From Arthrobacter sp. U41 (GTDB taxonomy: Bacteria > Actinomycetota > Actinomycetes > Actinomycetales > Micrococcaceae), in NCBI RefSeq assembly GCF_007679325.1, contig NZ_VEGI01000002.1, positions 186,001 through 250,000 of the forward strand: 64,000 bases of DNA, read 5' to 3'. The position numbers were made by a program, and so were the translations under genes. The notes beneath the pieces are model-generated. The model was not told the DNA's origin. It did not search any database and saw only the letters and a program-made list of their open reading frames with translations. Shown here piece after piece: positions 9,505 through 19,561 of this stretch; positions within the stretch are counted from its first letter, which is position 1, and every line of letters begins with the position of its first letter.

Positions 9505-11075
9505 GCGGACACCTCCGCGTCCTCGAGCAACGATGCCCCGGTGGTCCGGAGCAGGTCGATGATGCTGCGGATGTCCTCCACGCGGGCCTCGGCGTTCAGC
9601 AGGGTGAACTTCAAGTAGTGCCGGCCGGCCACGGTGGTCCCGGCCACCACGGCCTCGCCGGAGGCGAAGACGGCGGAGCGGATGTCCTGGTTGAGGCGGT
9701 CCGCCGTGTCTTCGGCCAGGCGGCTGCCGTCCGGTTGCAGGGGGCGGTACCGGAACACGAGCGTGCTGAGTTGCGGCGCTGCGGCGAGCTCAAAGTCCGG
9801 ATCCGAGGCCAGGATCCCGCCCACGCGCGACGCCAGGTCGATGGCCTCGTCGAAAAGCGCCCCCAGCGCGTCGGCGCCCATGATCCGCAGCGTCAGCCAG
9901 AGCTTCAGGGCGTCGAAACGGCGCGTGGTCTGGATGCTCTTGTCCACCTGGTTGGGGCGGTCGACGGCGGCGGCCGGGTTCAGGTAGTCGGCGTGATAGG
10001 TCACGTGCCGGAGCGTGGCCGCGTCACGGACCAGCAGCGCGCTGGAGCTGACCGGCTGAAAGAAGGTCTTGTGGAAGTCGACGGTGACCGAATCCGCCCG
10101 GTGGATCCCGTCCAGCAGGTGCCGGTGCCGCCCGGACACCATGAGCCCGCCGCCGTAAGCAGCGTCGACGTGCAGCCAGACACCATGCGCGCGCGCCGCC
10201 GCGGCCAGCTCGTCGAGGGGATCGACCGCCCCGAAGTCGGTGGTGCCGGCCGTGGCCACCACCGCCATGGGCACGAGGCCCTCGTTCCGGGCGCGCGCCA
10301 GTTCCCCGGCCAGCGCCACGGGATCCATCCGGTGGTCCGGTCCGCAGGGAACAGACACGACGGCGTCGTACCCCAGTCCCAGCATGGACGCCGACTTCCG
10401 GATGCTGAAGTGGCTGTCCGCCGAGGTGAAGATCCGCAGCTTCTCCAGGAGGGACGGCAGCCGGAGCCCGTCATTTTCCGGGTCCAGCTTCAGCCATTCC
10501 ACGGCCTGGTTCCGGGCCAGCAGGAGGGCCTGGAAATTGGACTGGCTCCCGCCCGAGGTGAACACCCCGTCGGCGGAGTCGCCCAGCCCGAGCTGCCCGG
10601 CAGCCCACGAGATGAGCCTGCGCTCGATCATGGTGGCGCCCGCGCTCTGGTCCCAGGTGTCCAAGGAGGAATTCACCGCGGACAGGACGGCCTCGGCCAC
10701 GAGGGCGGGGATCACGACGGGGCAGTTCAGGTGCGCCGCGTACTTGGCGTCGTGGAAGTAGACGGCATCCCGGAGGTAGACGCCCTCCAGTTCGTCAAGG
10801 GCAGCTGCGGTATCCGGCAGCGGGGTGCCGAGGTCCACGGCGTCGACGCGGTTCTTCAGCTCGGCGGGCGTGGCCCCGGTGAAAGGCCGGGTGCACTGGG
10901 AGACTTTGTCGGCCACTGCCACGACACCCTTGAGCACCTGGGCCGTGTAGCCGTCAACATTGCGGGCGTTGAAGAGGTGGGCGGTGGCACTGTGCAGCAG
11001 CTGGGCTGGCGAACCGGGTGCGGCCTGGGTGCCGGGAGGCAGGGGGTGAAAATCCGCGGGGATGACGGGCGCCAC
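9501..11075 (-). CDS. desA: PLP-dependent decarboxylase of siderophore pathway (DesA-like)
   Basis: Group II pyridoxal-phosphate decarboxylase, 524 aa, predicted to convert lysine to cadaverine as the first step. The sequence shows [22 protein letters not shown] (Asp contacting the PLP ring nitrogen) and [10 protein letters not shown] with the PLP-binding Lys. The start is GTG 11075, with AAAGGA 7 nt upstream. It is first in the operon, directly behind an iron box. A diaminobutyrate or glutamate decarboxylase would look similar, but linkage to desBCD favours lysine. Confidence 0.9.
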   Translation of the reverse strand: MAPVIPADFHPLPPGTQAAPGSPAQLLHSATAHLFNARNVDGYTAQVLKGVVAVADKVSQCTRPFTGATPAELKNRVDAVDLGTPLPDTAAALDELEGVYLRDAVYFHDAKYAAHLNCPVVIPALVAEAVLSAVNSSLDTWDQSAGATMIERRLISWAAGQLGLGDSADGVFTSGGSQSNFQALLLARNQAVEWLKLDPENDGLRLPSLLEKLRIFTSADSHFSIRKSASMLGLGYDAVVSVPCGPDHRMDPVALAGELARARNEGLVPMAVVATAGTTDFGAVDPLDELAAAARAHGVWLHVDAAYGGGLMVSGRHRHLLDGIHRADSVTVDFHKTFFQPVSSSALLVRDAATLRHVTYHADYLNPAAAVDRPNQVDKSIQTTRRFDALKLWLTLRIMGADALGALFDEAIDLASRVGGILASDPDFELAAAPQLSTLVFRYRPLQPDGSRLAEDTADRLNQDIRSAVFASGEAVVAGTTVAGRHYLKFTLLNAEARVEDIRSIIDLLRTTGASLLEDAEVSA

Positions 11076-11109
11076 AGAAGAATCCTTTGTTTGACGTAAG
11101 TAGCATCGA

Positions 11110-11144
11110 CTAAGCTAACCCTTACTTAGGTTAGCCTTAACGTC
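11110..11144 (-). promoter_or_regulatory. IdeR/DmdR-type iron box upstream of desA
   Basis: TTAGGTTAGCCT at 11126-11137 matches the first two thirds of the 19-bp DtxR/IdeR consensus TTAGGTTAGSCTAACCTAA; the right half (to 11144) is degenerate. A second, weaker half-box GGGTTAGCTTAG lies beside it on the minus strand. Position about 50-70 nt before the desA start predicts iron-dependent repression. Confidence 0.72.
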
Positions 11145-11226
11145 AAACTTGTGTGACTTAATTCCTGTCGAAAAAGATTACCGGAGAGAAAGGGGTCAAT
11201 GCCGCCTGCGGATCAGGACGGACGTT

Positions 11227-11511
11227 TTACCTGTGGGCGTAGGTAAGGCAGTCGGCGTTGTCGACGCCCGGACCCACATGCACCTCGGTGGCCTTGCACA
11301 TCAGGTGGTCGTTGTGAGTGCATTCGGAGCGCTGGCAGGCGCCAACGTCGGCCAGCACCTTGGGCAGCCCGCCGTGCACGCCGATATCGATGAACGTGGC
11401 GCAGGAGGCATGGTCCTCGGCCCCGCCGACGGTGATGGCGGCGGCGTTGCAGTTGGAGTGGTCGTTGAAGGAGCAATTGGTCACACTGCAGTCGGCTACG
11501 TGCGTCGTCAT
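11227..11511 (-). CDS. Small Cys/His-rich protein with two DUF1540 repeats
   Basis: A 94-aa protein made of two similar ~40-residue units. The first starts CSVTNCSFNDHSNC and the second CQRSECTHNDHLMC; each has a further downstream Cys, so each unit has four Cys and a conserved N-x-H or N-D-H, typical of DUF1540 and probably metal binding. The ATG at 11511 has GGAGGAA 6 nt upstream, and this excludes a longer 123-aa reading. It lies next to the siderophore operon but on its own transcript. Function unknown. Confidence 0.85.
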   Translation of the reverse strand: MTTHVADCSVTNCSFNDHSNCNAAAITVGGAEDHASCATFIDIGVHGGLPKVLADVGACQRSECTHNDHLMCKATEVHVGPGVDNADCLTYAHR

Positions 11512-11676
11512 GGGATATTCCTCCGTGATCCGGCCACCCGGGCTGGGCGGCTCCGTGTGTCCACGGTAGGCCCCTCCCCGGCATGCAAAAAGACCCAATT
11601 GTGTTACCTAATTCCGGAACCGGACGGCGCCTGCAAGGCCCGGAGCAAGGGGCGTGCCCTGAAGTGGGAGGGCGCG

Positions 11677-12117
11677 TCAGGCGTCCGGCTTCTGGAACCG
11701 GGCGACGTACTTCCGCTGCCACGGGGTCTCGCTGGCGCCCCGGCGATAGTGGGCGCGCACGAAAGCCACAGCCTCCGCGGGCGGAACGCCGTCGAGGACG
11801 GCCAGGCACGCCAGCGCGGTGCCGGTCCGTCCGCGGCCGCCCCAGCAGGCGACTTCAACCCGTTCGGACTCGGCTCGGCGCCAGGCTTCCAGAAGGGCGT
11901 CCAGGGTGTCGGCGTCGTCGGCCGGCAGGCCGAAATCCCGCCAGCGGACCCAGCGGGATTCCCAGGTCACCGGCGCCGGACGGCTTCCCAGCAGGTACAG
12001 GCCAAACTCGGGCCGCGGGCCGGCCGGAAGCGGCCTGATCAGCCCGCGGCCCCGGATTAGCCGGCCGGACGGGAGTTCAAGGACTCCCACCTGGCCCGGA
12101 TCCCAGGTCTCGGCCAT
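11677..12117 (-). CDS. Small cysteine-dependent protein phosphatase-like protein
   Basis: A 146-aa cytosolic protein with the protein-tyrosine-phosphatase P-loop C-x5-R as CWGGRGRTGTA near residue 90 and a general-acid-loop candidate (WRDFGLPADD) about 30 residues before it. Length and order fit the small bacterial tyrosine/dual-specificity phosphatases. The ATG at 12117 is chosen because a TACGCT -10 lies 7 nt upstream; an in-frame GTG at 12153 would start before this promoter. Substrate unknown. Confidence 0.78.
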   Translation of the reverse strand: MAETWDPGQVGVLELPSGRLIRGRGLIRPLPAGPRPEFGLYLLGSRPAPVTWESRWVRWRDFGLPADDADTLDALLEAWRRAESERVEVACWGGRGRTGTALACLAVLDGVPPAEAVAFVRAHYRRGASETPWQRKYVARFQKPDA

Positions 12118-12124
12118 GCTCCCG

Positions 12125-12130
12125 AGCGTA
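12125..12130 (-). promoter_or_regulatory. -10 hexamer of leaderless phosphatase gene
   Basis: TACGCT, 7 nt before the ATG at 12117 on the minus strand. Confidence 0.45.
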
Positions 12131-12159
12131 GTCCTTCCGCCCGCAACACGCACCGCGGC

Positions 12160-13674
12160 TTACTCGCCGGCGCCGAGCTTTCCGGCCAGGCGTTCGCGCA
12201 TGAGGAGGCTGGCGTCGTTGAGGCCCACGACGTCCACAGCCTTGCCGTGGCGGCGGTATTTCTCGGTGATGGCGTCCAGCGCGGCGATAGTGGAGGCGTC
12301 CCAGAGGTGGCTGGTGTGCATGTCGATGACCACGCGCTCGGGATCCAGGGCGTATTCGAACTGGGTGTAGAGGTCGTTGGAGGAGGCGAAGAAGAGTTCG
12401 CCGTCCACCTTGTAGGTGGCCACCGGAACCCCGTCAACCTCTGTCACGGTGCGGTCCACGGTGACGAAGTGCGCCACGCGGCGGGCGAACATCACCATTG
12501 CCACCAGCACGCCGACGCCGACGCCGATGGCCAGGTTGTGCGTGGCCACCGTGACCACCACGGTGGAGACCATCACCAGGGTTTCGCTCTTGGGCAGTGC
12601 CTTCAGGGTTGATGGCCGGATGCTGTGCCAGTCGAACGTGGCCACGGAAACAAAGATCATCACGGCCACCAGGGCGCCCATCGGGATGAGGGACACGATG
12701 TCGCCGAGGGCCACCACCAGGATGAGCAGGAAGACGCCGGCCAGGAAGGTTGAGATCCGGGTGCGTGCGCCGGAGGCCTTGACGTTGATCATGGTCTGGC
12801 CGATCATCGCGCAGCCGCCCATGCCGCCGAAGAAGCCGGTGACGATGTTCGCGACGCCCTGGCCCCAGGCCTCGCGGGTCTTGGGGGAACGGGTGTCCGT
12901 GATGTCGTCCACGAGCTTGGCGGTCATGAGCGATTCCAGCAGCCCCACGAACGCCATGGCCAGGGCGAACGGGAAGATGATCTGCAGTGTTTCGAGCGTG
13001 AACGGCACGTTGGGCACGAACAGCGAGGGCAGCGAGTCCGGCAGCGCGCCCTTGTCCCCCACCGTGGGGACCGCGACGGCGGCCAGGACCGTGACAAGGG
13101 TCAGGGCGACGATGGCGACGAGCGGCGCGGGCACAGCCTTAGTCAGCTTCGGCAGGCCGAAGACGATCAGCAGGCCGGCCGCGGTGAGCGGATAGACCAG
13201 CCAGGGGACGCCGAGCAGTTCGGGGACCTGGGACATAAAAATCAGGATGGCCAGGGCGTTGACGAAGCCCACCATCACAGAGCGGGGAATGAAGCGCATC
13301 AGCTTTGCCACCCCGGAGAGCCCCAGGACGATCTGGAAGACGCCGGCCAGGATCACGGCGGCGACGAGGTAGTCCAGGCCGTGGGATTTCACCAGCGGGG
13401 CAATCACCAGGGCTACGGCGCCGGTGGCCGCCGAAATCATCGCAGGACGGCCGCCGACGAAGGCGATCGTCACGGCCATCGTGAAGGAGGCGAACAGCCC
13501 GATGCGGGGGTCGACGCCGGCAATGATCGAGAAGGCGATGGCCTCCGGGATGAGCGCCAGCGCGACGACCAGCCCGCCAAGGACCTCGGTCTTGAGCCGG
13601 CGCGGGGACCTCAGGGTGCCGCGGACCGATTGCAGCTGCTCCGGGGCCAGGGCCGGGGCGGTTATGGTGGCCAT
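12160..13674 (-). CDS. SulP-family anion transporter with STAS domain
   Basis: A 504-aa membrane transporter for inorganic anions (sulfate or bicarbonate). The N-terminal ~390 residues form the SulP transmembrane core, with ALIPEAIAFSIIAGVDPRIGL near residue 40 and GGMGGCAMIGQTMINVKASG near residue 285. The C-terminal ~100 residues form a STAS domain ending in the HLWDASTIAALD loop. GGAG lies 6 nt before the ATG. Substrate cannot be decided; no sulfur genes are adjacent. Confidence 0.9.
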   Translation of the reverse strand: MATITAPALAPEQLQSVRGTLRSPRRLKTEVLGGLVVALALIPEAIAFSIIAGVDPRIGLFASFTMAVTIAFVGGRPAMISAATGAVALVIAPLVKSHGLDYLVAAVILAGVFQIVLGLSGVAKLMRFIPRSVMVGFVNALAILIFMSQVPELLGVPWLVYPLTAAGLLIVFGLPKLTKAVPAPLVAIVALTLVTVLAAVAVPTVGDKGALPDSLPSLFVPNVPFTLETLQIIFPFALAMAFVGLLESLMTAKLVDDITDTRSPKTREAWGQGVANIVTGFFGGMGGCAMIGQTMINVKASGARTRISTFLAGVFLLILVVALGDIVSLIPMGALVAVMIFVSVATFDWHSIRPSTLKALPKSETLVMVSTVVVTVATHNLAIGVGVGVLVAMVMFARRVAHFVTVDRTVTEVDGVPVATYKVDGELFFASSNDLYTQFEYALDPERVVIDMHTSHLWDASTIAALDAITEKYRRHGKAVDVVGLNDASLLMRERLAGKLGAGE

Positions 13675-13880
13675 CGCTGGCTCCGTTCAGACTCGGGAAG
13701 GCGCACCGCGGCTTCGGTGTTGAGCAGGAGCCAGGGCGACGTCGGCAAGGGATGAGGCGCCACACCGCGCCGGAAGGGAATACCGTGGCAGGGGTACCGG
13801 CCGGAAGTGGCAGCGGGTCCATCCTGCACCCTCGATTCTACCCGTCAGGGCGTAAAGGGCGCGCTGACGGGAAGCCCGCC

Positions 13881-13918
13881 GCCGAAAGCAGGGGGCTGGC
13901 CGCCCCCTGCGCTTCGGC
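13881..13918 (-). terminator. Terminator of the ribose operon
   Basis: Perfect inner stem GCAGGGGGC / GCCCCCTGC (13888-13910) inside an outer GCCGAA / TTCGGC pair, immediately after the deoC stop codon on the minus strand. Confidence 0.7.
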
Positions 13919-14593
13919 TTAGTACCCGGTGCTGCGTCCGCCGCTGAGGACGTCCGCGGTGCCGGACAGCCCCAGCCGGGTGGCGCCTGCCGCGATCATC
14001 GCCTGCGCTGCAGCCCAATCCCGGATGCCGCCGGATGCCTTGACGCCAAGGCGTGGACCCACCGTGCGTGCCATCAGTTCGACTGCGTGGACGGTGGCTC
14101 CGCCGTCCGCGTGGAAGCCCGTCGAGGTCTTGACGAAGTCGGCTCCGCTGCTTTCAGCGGCGGCACAGCACCGCACGATCTGCTCATCCGTCAGCGCCGC
14201 GGTCTCCAGGATGACCTTGAGCACGGTCGGCGACGACACGGCCTCGCGGACGGCGCTGATGTCCCGTTCGACGGCGTCGTAATCACCGGCCCGGACCGCT
14301 CCGACGTCGATGACCATATCGATCTCGTCGGCACCGTTATGCACTGCGTCGCGGGCTTCGGCAGCCTTGACGCTGCTGTGGTGTTTGCCCGACGGGAAGC
14401 CGCAGACCGCCGTAATCCGGGTTCCCGTGCCAATGCCGGCCAGCGGCAGCATCGACGGGGAGACGCAGACCGACCAGGCTCCCAGACGGGCGGCTTCGGC
14501 GGCCGCCTGCTCGGCCTCGGCCCTGGTGCCCGTGGATAGCAGGAAGGTGTGGTCCACGATCCCGGCCAGGCCGGCCGCATTCAGTTCAGTCAT
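13919..14593 (-). CDS. deoC: Deoxyribose-phosphate aldolase
   Basis: Class I aldolase splitting 2-deoxyribose-5-phosphate to glyceraldehyde-3-phosphate and acetaldehyde; 224 aa from the ATG at 14593 (AAGGAG upstream). Schiff-base region FVKTSTGFH contains the catalytic Lys, and a second conserved Lys is in [10 protein letters not shown]. The C-terminal phosphate-binding segment reads [14 protein letters not shown]. Last gene of the ribose operon, so it links pentose uptake to central metabolism. Confidence 0.9.
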   Translation of the reverse strand: MTELNAAGLAGIVDHTFLLSTGTRAEAEQAAAEAARLGAWSVCVSPSMLPLAGIGTGTRITAVCGFPSGKHHSSVKAAEARDAVHNGADEIDMVIDVGAVRAGDYDAVERDISAVREAVSSPTVLKVILETAALTDEQIVRCCAAAESSGADFVKTSTGFHADGGATVHAVELMARTVGPRLGVKASGGIRDWAAAQAMIAAGATRLGLSGTADVLSGGRSTGY

Positions 14594-14616
14594 GGTTCTC
14601 CTTGGAGGTAGAGGGG

Positions 14617-16608
14617 CTACTTGCAGGTGGCCGTGTCGCCGATGCCCCGCAGGTAGGAGCAAAACTCGTCGACGCCGCTGCCGGTGACGAGCTTGCCCTG
14701 GAGCACCCGGGACTCTTCGACTTTGTCGCCGCTGGCAACGGCGTGGCCGATCTTGGCGACTTCCTGGCCGAGCGCGAACGGGGACTCGGCGTTCGTGGCG
14801 TACATCTCTCCGCTCTTCACGGCGGCCAGGGCGTCACCGATTCCGTCGTTTCCGACGATCTTGATTGTGGCGAGCAGCCCCCGTGACTTGACGGCGGCCA
14901 CAGCGCCGAGCGCCATTTCATCGTTGGCGCCGTAGATCCCGGTGATGCCCGGGTTGGCCTGGAGGATGTTGGTGGTGACATCGAGGGCCTTGCCGCGGTC
15001 GAAATCTGCGGACTGCACGGCGACAACCTGCACGCCCGGGCATTCCTTCATTCCGGCCTTGAACCCTTCGGACCGGTCCCGTGCAACGCTGGTGCCGAGG
15101 AGGCCCTGCAGCTCGGCCACTTTGCCCGTGCCGCCGACCGCTTCGCAGAGGGCTTTGGCGCCGTTCTTGCCCGCCTGGACGGCGTCATAGCCGATGAAGG
15201 CGGCCAGTTTGCCCTGATCGGGCACCCGGTCGAAGGCGACGACGGGGACGTTTGCCTGGTTGGCCTTAACGGTGATCGATCCGCCGGCTTCGCTCGAGGT
15301 CGGGTCAAGCAGCAGCACTCCGGGCTTCTTCACGAGCGCGGTGGTGGCCTGGTTCAGCGCGGCCGTGTCGTTGTTGTTGGCGTTCTGGACATCCAGGTTC
15401 ACGCCCAGTTTCGCGGCCTGGTCCTTGGCGCCGTCGCCGACGGAGACGAAGAACGGGTTGTTCAGCGTCGAGATGACCAAAGTGGCCGATTTCTGCTGAG
15501 CGCCCGCGCTTCCGTCGTCCGTGGAGCGTACGGCCGTGGTGACGCCTGCGCCGACCACCAGGAGGCCCACCACGGAGATCATGGCGACCTTCGGAAGGAG
15601 GGGAGCCGGCGCGCCGGGACCGGTTGCGGGCGCCGTCGTGGGGGTTGCCTCGGCGGGCCTCCCTGACCGGAAGACGCGCATCAGGACCCCGGAGTTCCGG
15701 TCCACAAACACGGCCAGCAGGATCACGGCGCCCTTGACGACGCTCTGCAGGAACGGGGAGACGTTGAGCAGGTTGAGCCCGTTGTCGATCATGGCCAGCA
15801 GGACCGCGCCGACCAGGGTGCCCAGAAGCGCTCCGCGGCCGCCGGCAAGGCTGGTCCCGCCGATGATCACGGCAGCAATGGCAGCGAGCTCAAGGCCGGT
15901 ACCGGCGGTGGGCTGGGCCGTGCCGAGACGTGCGGTGAGGATGAACCCGGCGGTCGCGGCGAGGACGCCCGAAATCATGAAGGCCAGGATCTTGACCCGG
16001 TCGGTGCTGATGCCGGCGAGCCGCGCGGCGTCGGCGTTGTCGCCCGTGGCGTAGAGCTCACGGCCGTACCGTGTTCGGGCCAGGATGTAGCCGAACAGTA
16101 CACCTAGGACCAGCATGATCCAGATCGGCGTGGGAATGCCCAGCAGGTTGCCCTGGCCCAGCGCCAGGAACGCCTCGTTGGTCACCTTCACGGGGTTGCC
16201 CTGGGAGAACTGCAGCGTCAGTCCGGCGAAGATGGACATTGTTGCCAGCGTGGCGATGAACGAAGGCATTTTGGCTTTGGTGACCAGCACACCGTTGACC
16301 AGGCCCGCCAGCGCGCCGACCGCGAGGCCTGCGGCGAGCCCGGCTACCACACCGTATTGGCTGATCACGCTGGCGGTGGTGATTGCGCTGAAGCCGAGGA
16401 CCGCTCCGACGGACAGGTCGATCTCGGCGAGGATGATCACGTATGTCTGCCCCGCGGCGATCAGGGCGACGACGGCGGCAGTGAGCAGGACGTTGAGCAT
16501 GTTGGACGGCTGCAGGAACAGCGGTGTGGCGAAGACAAGCGCTATAGCCACGAAGGCCAGCATCCACACCGCGCGCAGCTGGTCACTGAAGAGGGATATT
16601 TTTTTCAT
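14617..16608 (-). CDS. Ribose ABC transporter permease fused to its substrate-binding protein (RbsC-RbsB fusion)
   Basis: A 663-aa single polypeptide joining two normally separate subunits. Residues ~1-315 are an RbsC-type permease with eight or more membrane helices and the [14 protein letters not shown] signature. Residues ~316-345 are a Pro/Ala/Thr-rich linker. A further hydrophobic helix ([16 protein letters not shown]) follows, then an RbsB-type periplasmic sugar-binding domain from [15 protein letters not shown] to [14 protein letters not shown]. The added helix would place the binding domain outside the membrane, tethered to the permease. The ATP-binding gene overlaps the start by 4 nt. 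No frameshift or stop is needed to read the fusion, so it looks genuine. Confidence 0.9.
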   Translation of the reverse strand: MKKISLFSDQLRAVWMLAFVAIALVFATPLFLQPSNMLNVLLTAAVVALIAAGQTYVIILAEIDLSVGAVLGFSAITTASVISQYGVVAGLAAGLAVGALAGLVNGVLVTKAKMPSFIATLATMSIFAGLTLQFSQGNPVKVTNEAFLALGQGNLLGIPTPIWIMLVLGVLFGYILARTRYGRELYATGDNADAARLAGISTDRVKILAFMISGVLAATAGFILTARLGTAQPTAGTGLELAAIAAVIIGGTSLAGGRGALLGTLVGAVLLAMIDNGLNLLNVSPFLQSVVKGAVILLAVFVDRNSGVLMRVFRSGRPAEATPTTAPATGPGAPAPLLPKVAMISVVGLLVVGAGVTTAVRSTDDGSAGAQQKSATLVISTLNNPFFVSVGDGAKDQAAKLGVNLDVQNANNNDTAALNQATTALVKKPGVLLLDPTSSEAGGSITVKANQANVPVVAFDRVPDQGKLAAFIGYDAVQAGKNGAKALCEAVGGTGKVAELQGLLGTSVARDRSEGFKAGMKECPGVQVVAVQSADFDRGKALDVTTNILQANPGITGIYGANDEMALGAVAAVKSRGLLATIKIVGNDGIGDALAAVKSGEMYATNAESPFALGQEVAKIGHAVASGDKVEESRVLQGKLVTGSGVDEFCSYLRGIGDTATCK

Positions 16609-18095
16609 CGGGATACGGTCTCCATTGCGTGTTCCAGGACGGACTGCTGGGTCAGGGCGCCGGAGGTCAGCTCAGCGTTGATGCTGCCTCCGCGCATGAC
16701 CAGCACCCGGTCCGACATTTCGACTAGTTCGGGCAGGTCAGACGAGACAAGGACGACGGCCACGCCCTGGGCGGCGACGTCGTTGATGATGGAATAGATC
16801 TCCGCCTTCGCACCCACATCTACGCCGCGCGTGGGTTCCTCCATCAGCAGGATCGCGGGGTTGCTCAACAGACAGCGGGCCAGGAGGACCTTCTGCTGGT
16901 TGCCGCCGGAGAGGGTCCCGACGGCGTCGTCAATGCTGTTGCATTTGACGCTGAGCCGGGTGGAAATCTCCTGGCACCGGTCCCGCTCGCGTTTCAGGGC
17001 CACAATCCCGTTCCGGGTGATGGCGCCAAGGGTGGCCAGGGATTCGTTGTGCGAGATGGGCTGCGCCAGCGTGAGGCCCTCCGCCTGGCGGTCCGGGGTC
17101 AAGTAGGCCACGCCGGCGCCGATGGCATGCCGGGGCGACTTCAGGGTCAGCGGTTTGCCGTCGACACTGACGGAACCGGCAGCATCGTCCAGTCCGAAAA
17201 GTGCGCGCAGGACCTCGCCTTTGCCGCTGCCCATCACGCCGCCGATCCCGAGGACTTCCCCGGCCCGGACCTGGAAGGAAACTCCGTTAACGCCGGCCGA
17301 TTCCAGGTTCTGGACGTCCAGCCGGACACGGTCCGTGGCGTGGTGTTCCTTGGGGTAGAAGTTCTCCACCTCGCCGCCCACCATGGCGGACACGACGGCG
17401 GCTTCGGTCAGTTCGGCGGCGGTTCCGGTCTTCGATACGCGGCCATCGCGCATCACGACGATGCGGTCGGACAGTGCGAAGACTTCGGGGAGCCGGTGGC
17501 TGATGTAGATCACGGCCACGCCGGCAGCCTGGATCTTGCGCACCTGGGCGAACAGGAGCTCCGATTCGCGGTCGTCAAGGGCGGCCGTCGGCTCATCGAG
17601 GATGAGCAGCTTGACCGAGTGGTTGAGGCAGCGGGCCAGCTGCACGAGCTGCTGCTGGCCGAAGCTGAGTTTTCCCACAGGAAGCCGGGTGTCGACGTCG
17701 ATCCCCACCTGGCTCAGGAGCTCGGCGGCGCGGGCATGCATCTTGTCCTTGTTGACGAAGAGCCTGCCGAACTCGCCGGTGCCGTCGTGGGCGAAGATGT
17801 TCGAGGCGACGTCCAGTTGCGGGAACAGGTTGTTCTTCAGCTCTTGGTAGATGACCTGGATGCCGGCGCCCATGGCGTCCTGCGGGCCGCTGAACTTCCG
17901 CGCCTCGCCGTCGATGGAGATCTCACCGGAATCGGGCTGGTAGGCCCCGGCGATGATGCGGGTCAGGGTGGATTTTCCGGCCCCGTTTTCGCCCACGAGG
18001 GACACAATTTCGCCGGGTTCGATGCTGAGGTCGACACCGCGGAGCACCCGGTTGGGGCCGAAGGACTTGGTGATGCCGCTGAGGGTGACTGTCAT
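16605..18095 (-). CDS. rbsA: Ribose ABC transporter ATP-binding protein
   Basis: Tandem ABC ATPase of 496 aa energising sugar uptake. Half one has GENGAGKSTL (Walker A), LSFGQQQLVQLARCL (signature) and LLILDEPTAALD (Walker B). Half two has the degenerate Walker A GGVMGSGKGEVLRAL, an intact signature LSGGNQQKVLLARCLL and MEEPTRGVDVGAK. This asymmetry is normal for RbsA/MglA. Sits between rbsD and the permease fusion with 1-4 nt junctions. Confidence 0.93.
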   Translation of the reverse strand: MTVTLSGITKSFGPNRVLRGVDLSIEPGEIVSLVGENGAGKSTLTRIIAGAYQPDSGEISIDGEARKFSGPQDAMGAGIQVIYQELKNNLFPQLDVASNIFAHDGTGEFGRLFVNKDKMHARAAELLSQVGIDVDTRLPVGKLSFGQQQLVQLARCLNHSVKLLILDEPTAALDDRESELLFAQVRKIQAAGVAVIYISHRLPEVFALSDRIVVMRDGRVSKTGTAAELTEAAVVSAMVGGEVENFYPKEHHATDRVRLDVQNLESAGVNGVSFQVRAGEVLGIGGVMGSGKGEVLRALFGLDDAAGSVSVDGKPLTLKSPRHAIGAGVAYLTPDRQAEGLTLAQPISHNESLATLGAITRNGIVALKRERDRCQEISTRLSVKCNSIDDAVGTLSGGNQQKVLLARCLLSNPAILLMEEPTRGVDVGAKAEIYSIINDVAAQGVAVVLVSSDLPELVEMSDRVLVMRGGSINAELTSGALTQQSVLEHAMETVSR

Positions 18096-18096
18096 G

Positions 18097-18501
18097 TCAG
18101 TACACCACCCCGGCCACGAGGATCACGTTGGCGTAGGGGGTGAATTCGCCGGAGCGGACTGCGGCCCGGGAGTTCCTGGTCCGCTGTTTGAATTCCGTAT
18201 GCGGGACCAGTTGCAGGGGGATGCCGTGGCTGCCGAGCCGGTCCTTGAGGGCCTCGAGGAGTTCCGGGCTGTGTTCGGCAATCTCCGATGCCGCGATGGC
18301 TCCTTCCGCCTCCACTTCGGCCAGGACGACGTCCAGGCACTCCAGGAACCGCGGGACGTTGGCTGTCAGGGCCAGGTCGATCCGTTCCACGCCGGCCGGG
18401 ATCGGCAGGCCGGCGTCGGTCACGACGAGTTCGTCGGTATGGCCCAGTTCCGAGATGACCCGGGCGAGGGATGCGTTGAGGGTACCGCTGTTTTTGCGCA
18501 T
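18097..18501 (-). CDS. rbsD: D-ribose pyranase
   Basis: Cytosolic enzyme, 134 aa, that interconverts ribose pyranose and furanose forms before phosphorylation. The catalytic His lies in the ELGHTDELVVTDAGLPIP segment near residue 20, and the C-terminal strand SGEFTPYANVILVAGV is the family signature. ATG 18501 gives the usual length; upstream in-frame codons extend into non-conserved sequence. Confidence 0.9.
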   Translation of the reverse strand: MRKNSGTLNASLARVISELGHTDELVVTDAGLPIPAGVERIDLALTANVPRFLECLDVVLAEVEAEGAIAASEIAEHSPELLEALKDRLGSHGIPLQLVPHTEFKQRTRNSRAAVRSGEFTPYANVILVAGVVY

Positions 18502-18553
18502 AGTTGCTCCACTGCGTTGTAGAGGGATGGGGTGGTGGGTGGCTCTTCCGCGG

Positions 18554-19528
18554 CTAGCGGGCCGTGGCGGCCTGCCCGGCGAGGAACGCGTCAATGGCTT
18601 CACGCTGCGGGAGGCTGGGGCTGGCACCGGCAACGGTGACAGCCAGCGCGCCGCCAGCCATAGCGCGCCGCAGGGACTCTTCCCAGTCCAAGCCTTCGGC
18701 CAGCGCGCTGCCAAGCACCCCGGCGAAGGCATCGCCCGCGGCCGTTGTGTCCACCGCGGTGACACGGAACGGTTCCTGCAGGGTCACGGCGGTGCTGTCT
18801 GCGGACGTCCGCTCAACGACGACCGCGCCGGCGCCGGCCAGGGTGATGACGGCACGCTGCACGCCGCGGTCGGTGAACCAGCGACCCGCCGCGGTGGCTG
18901 ATTCGTGATCGGTTACCTCGATTCCGGTGATGAGGCGTGCTTCGGTCTCGTTCGGAGTGACGATGTCCACGTGGGGCCAGAAGTCCTCGTCAAGGGCAGC
19001 CGCCGGAGCCGGGGCGGGGTCCAGAATGACGATGATGCCGCGGGCTTTGCACACGCGTGCCGCCTCCAGCGCCGATTCGTGCGGGATCTCCAGCTGAATT
19101 AGTGCGACTTCGGCGGGACGTGCGGACAGGTCCAGGGATTCCCTGATGTGGGCCGGGCTCAGCCGGGAGTTGGCGAGCGGGATCATCACGATGTCGTTTT
19201 CCGCCGAAGCGTCCACCCGGATGTGGGCGATTCCGGTGGGGCCTTCCGTGCGCATCACGCCTGTAGTGTCGATGTTCTCCTCGGCCAGGGTCCCGAGGAC
19301 CAGTTCGCTGAAGCCGTCGTTGCCCACGCTTCCGATCAGGGATACCTGGCTGCCGGCGCGTGACGCCGCCAGCGCCTGGTTGGCGCCCTTACCGCCGAGG
19401 ACCATGGTGAAGGCGTTGCCGAGGACGGTTTCCCCCGGCTGCGGGAGGCGGTCGCTGAAGCTGGTCAGGTCGCAGGTGATGCTGCCGATCACCAGTACGT
19501 TCCCGTTTCCGGGCGCAGTTGTTGTCAT
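18554..19528 (-). CDS. rbsK: Ribokinase
   Basis: PfkB-family kinase of 324 aa making ribose-5-phosphate from ribose and ATP. Substrate-binding GGKGANQALAASRAG lies near residue 45; the ATP site and catalytic Asp are in DTTAAGDAFAGVL near residue 270. Second gene of the rbs operon, between rbsR and rbsD. Confidence 0.92.
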   Translation of the reverse strand: MTTTAPGNGNVLVIGSITCDLTSFSDRLPQPGETVLGNAFTMVLGGKGANQALAASRAGSQVSLIGSVGNDGFSELVLGTLAEENIDTTGVMRTEGPTGIAHIRVDASAENDIVMIPLANSRLSPAHIRESLDLSARPAEVALIQLEIPHESALEAARVCKARGIIVILDPAPAPAAALDEDFWPHVDIVTPNETEARLITGIEVTDHESATAAGRWFTDRGVQRAVITLAGAGAVVVERTSADSTAVTLQEPFRVTAVDTTAAGDAFAGVLGSALAEGLDWEESLRRAMAGGALAVTVAGASPSLPQREAIDAFLAGQAATAR

Positions 19529-19561
19529 GGGATTCCTTAGTGATGTGATCAGTTGGGAGCG

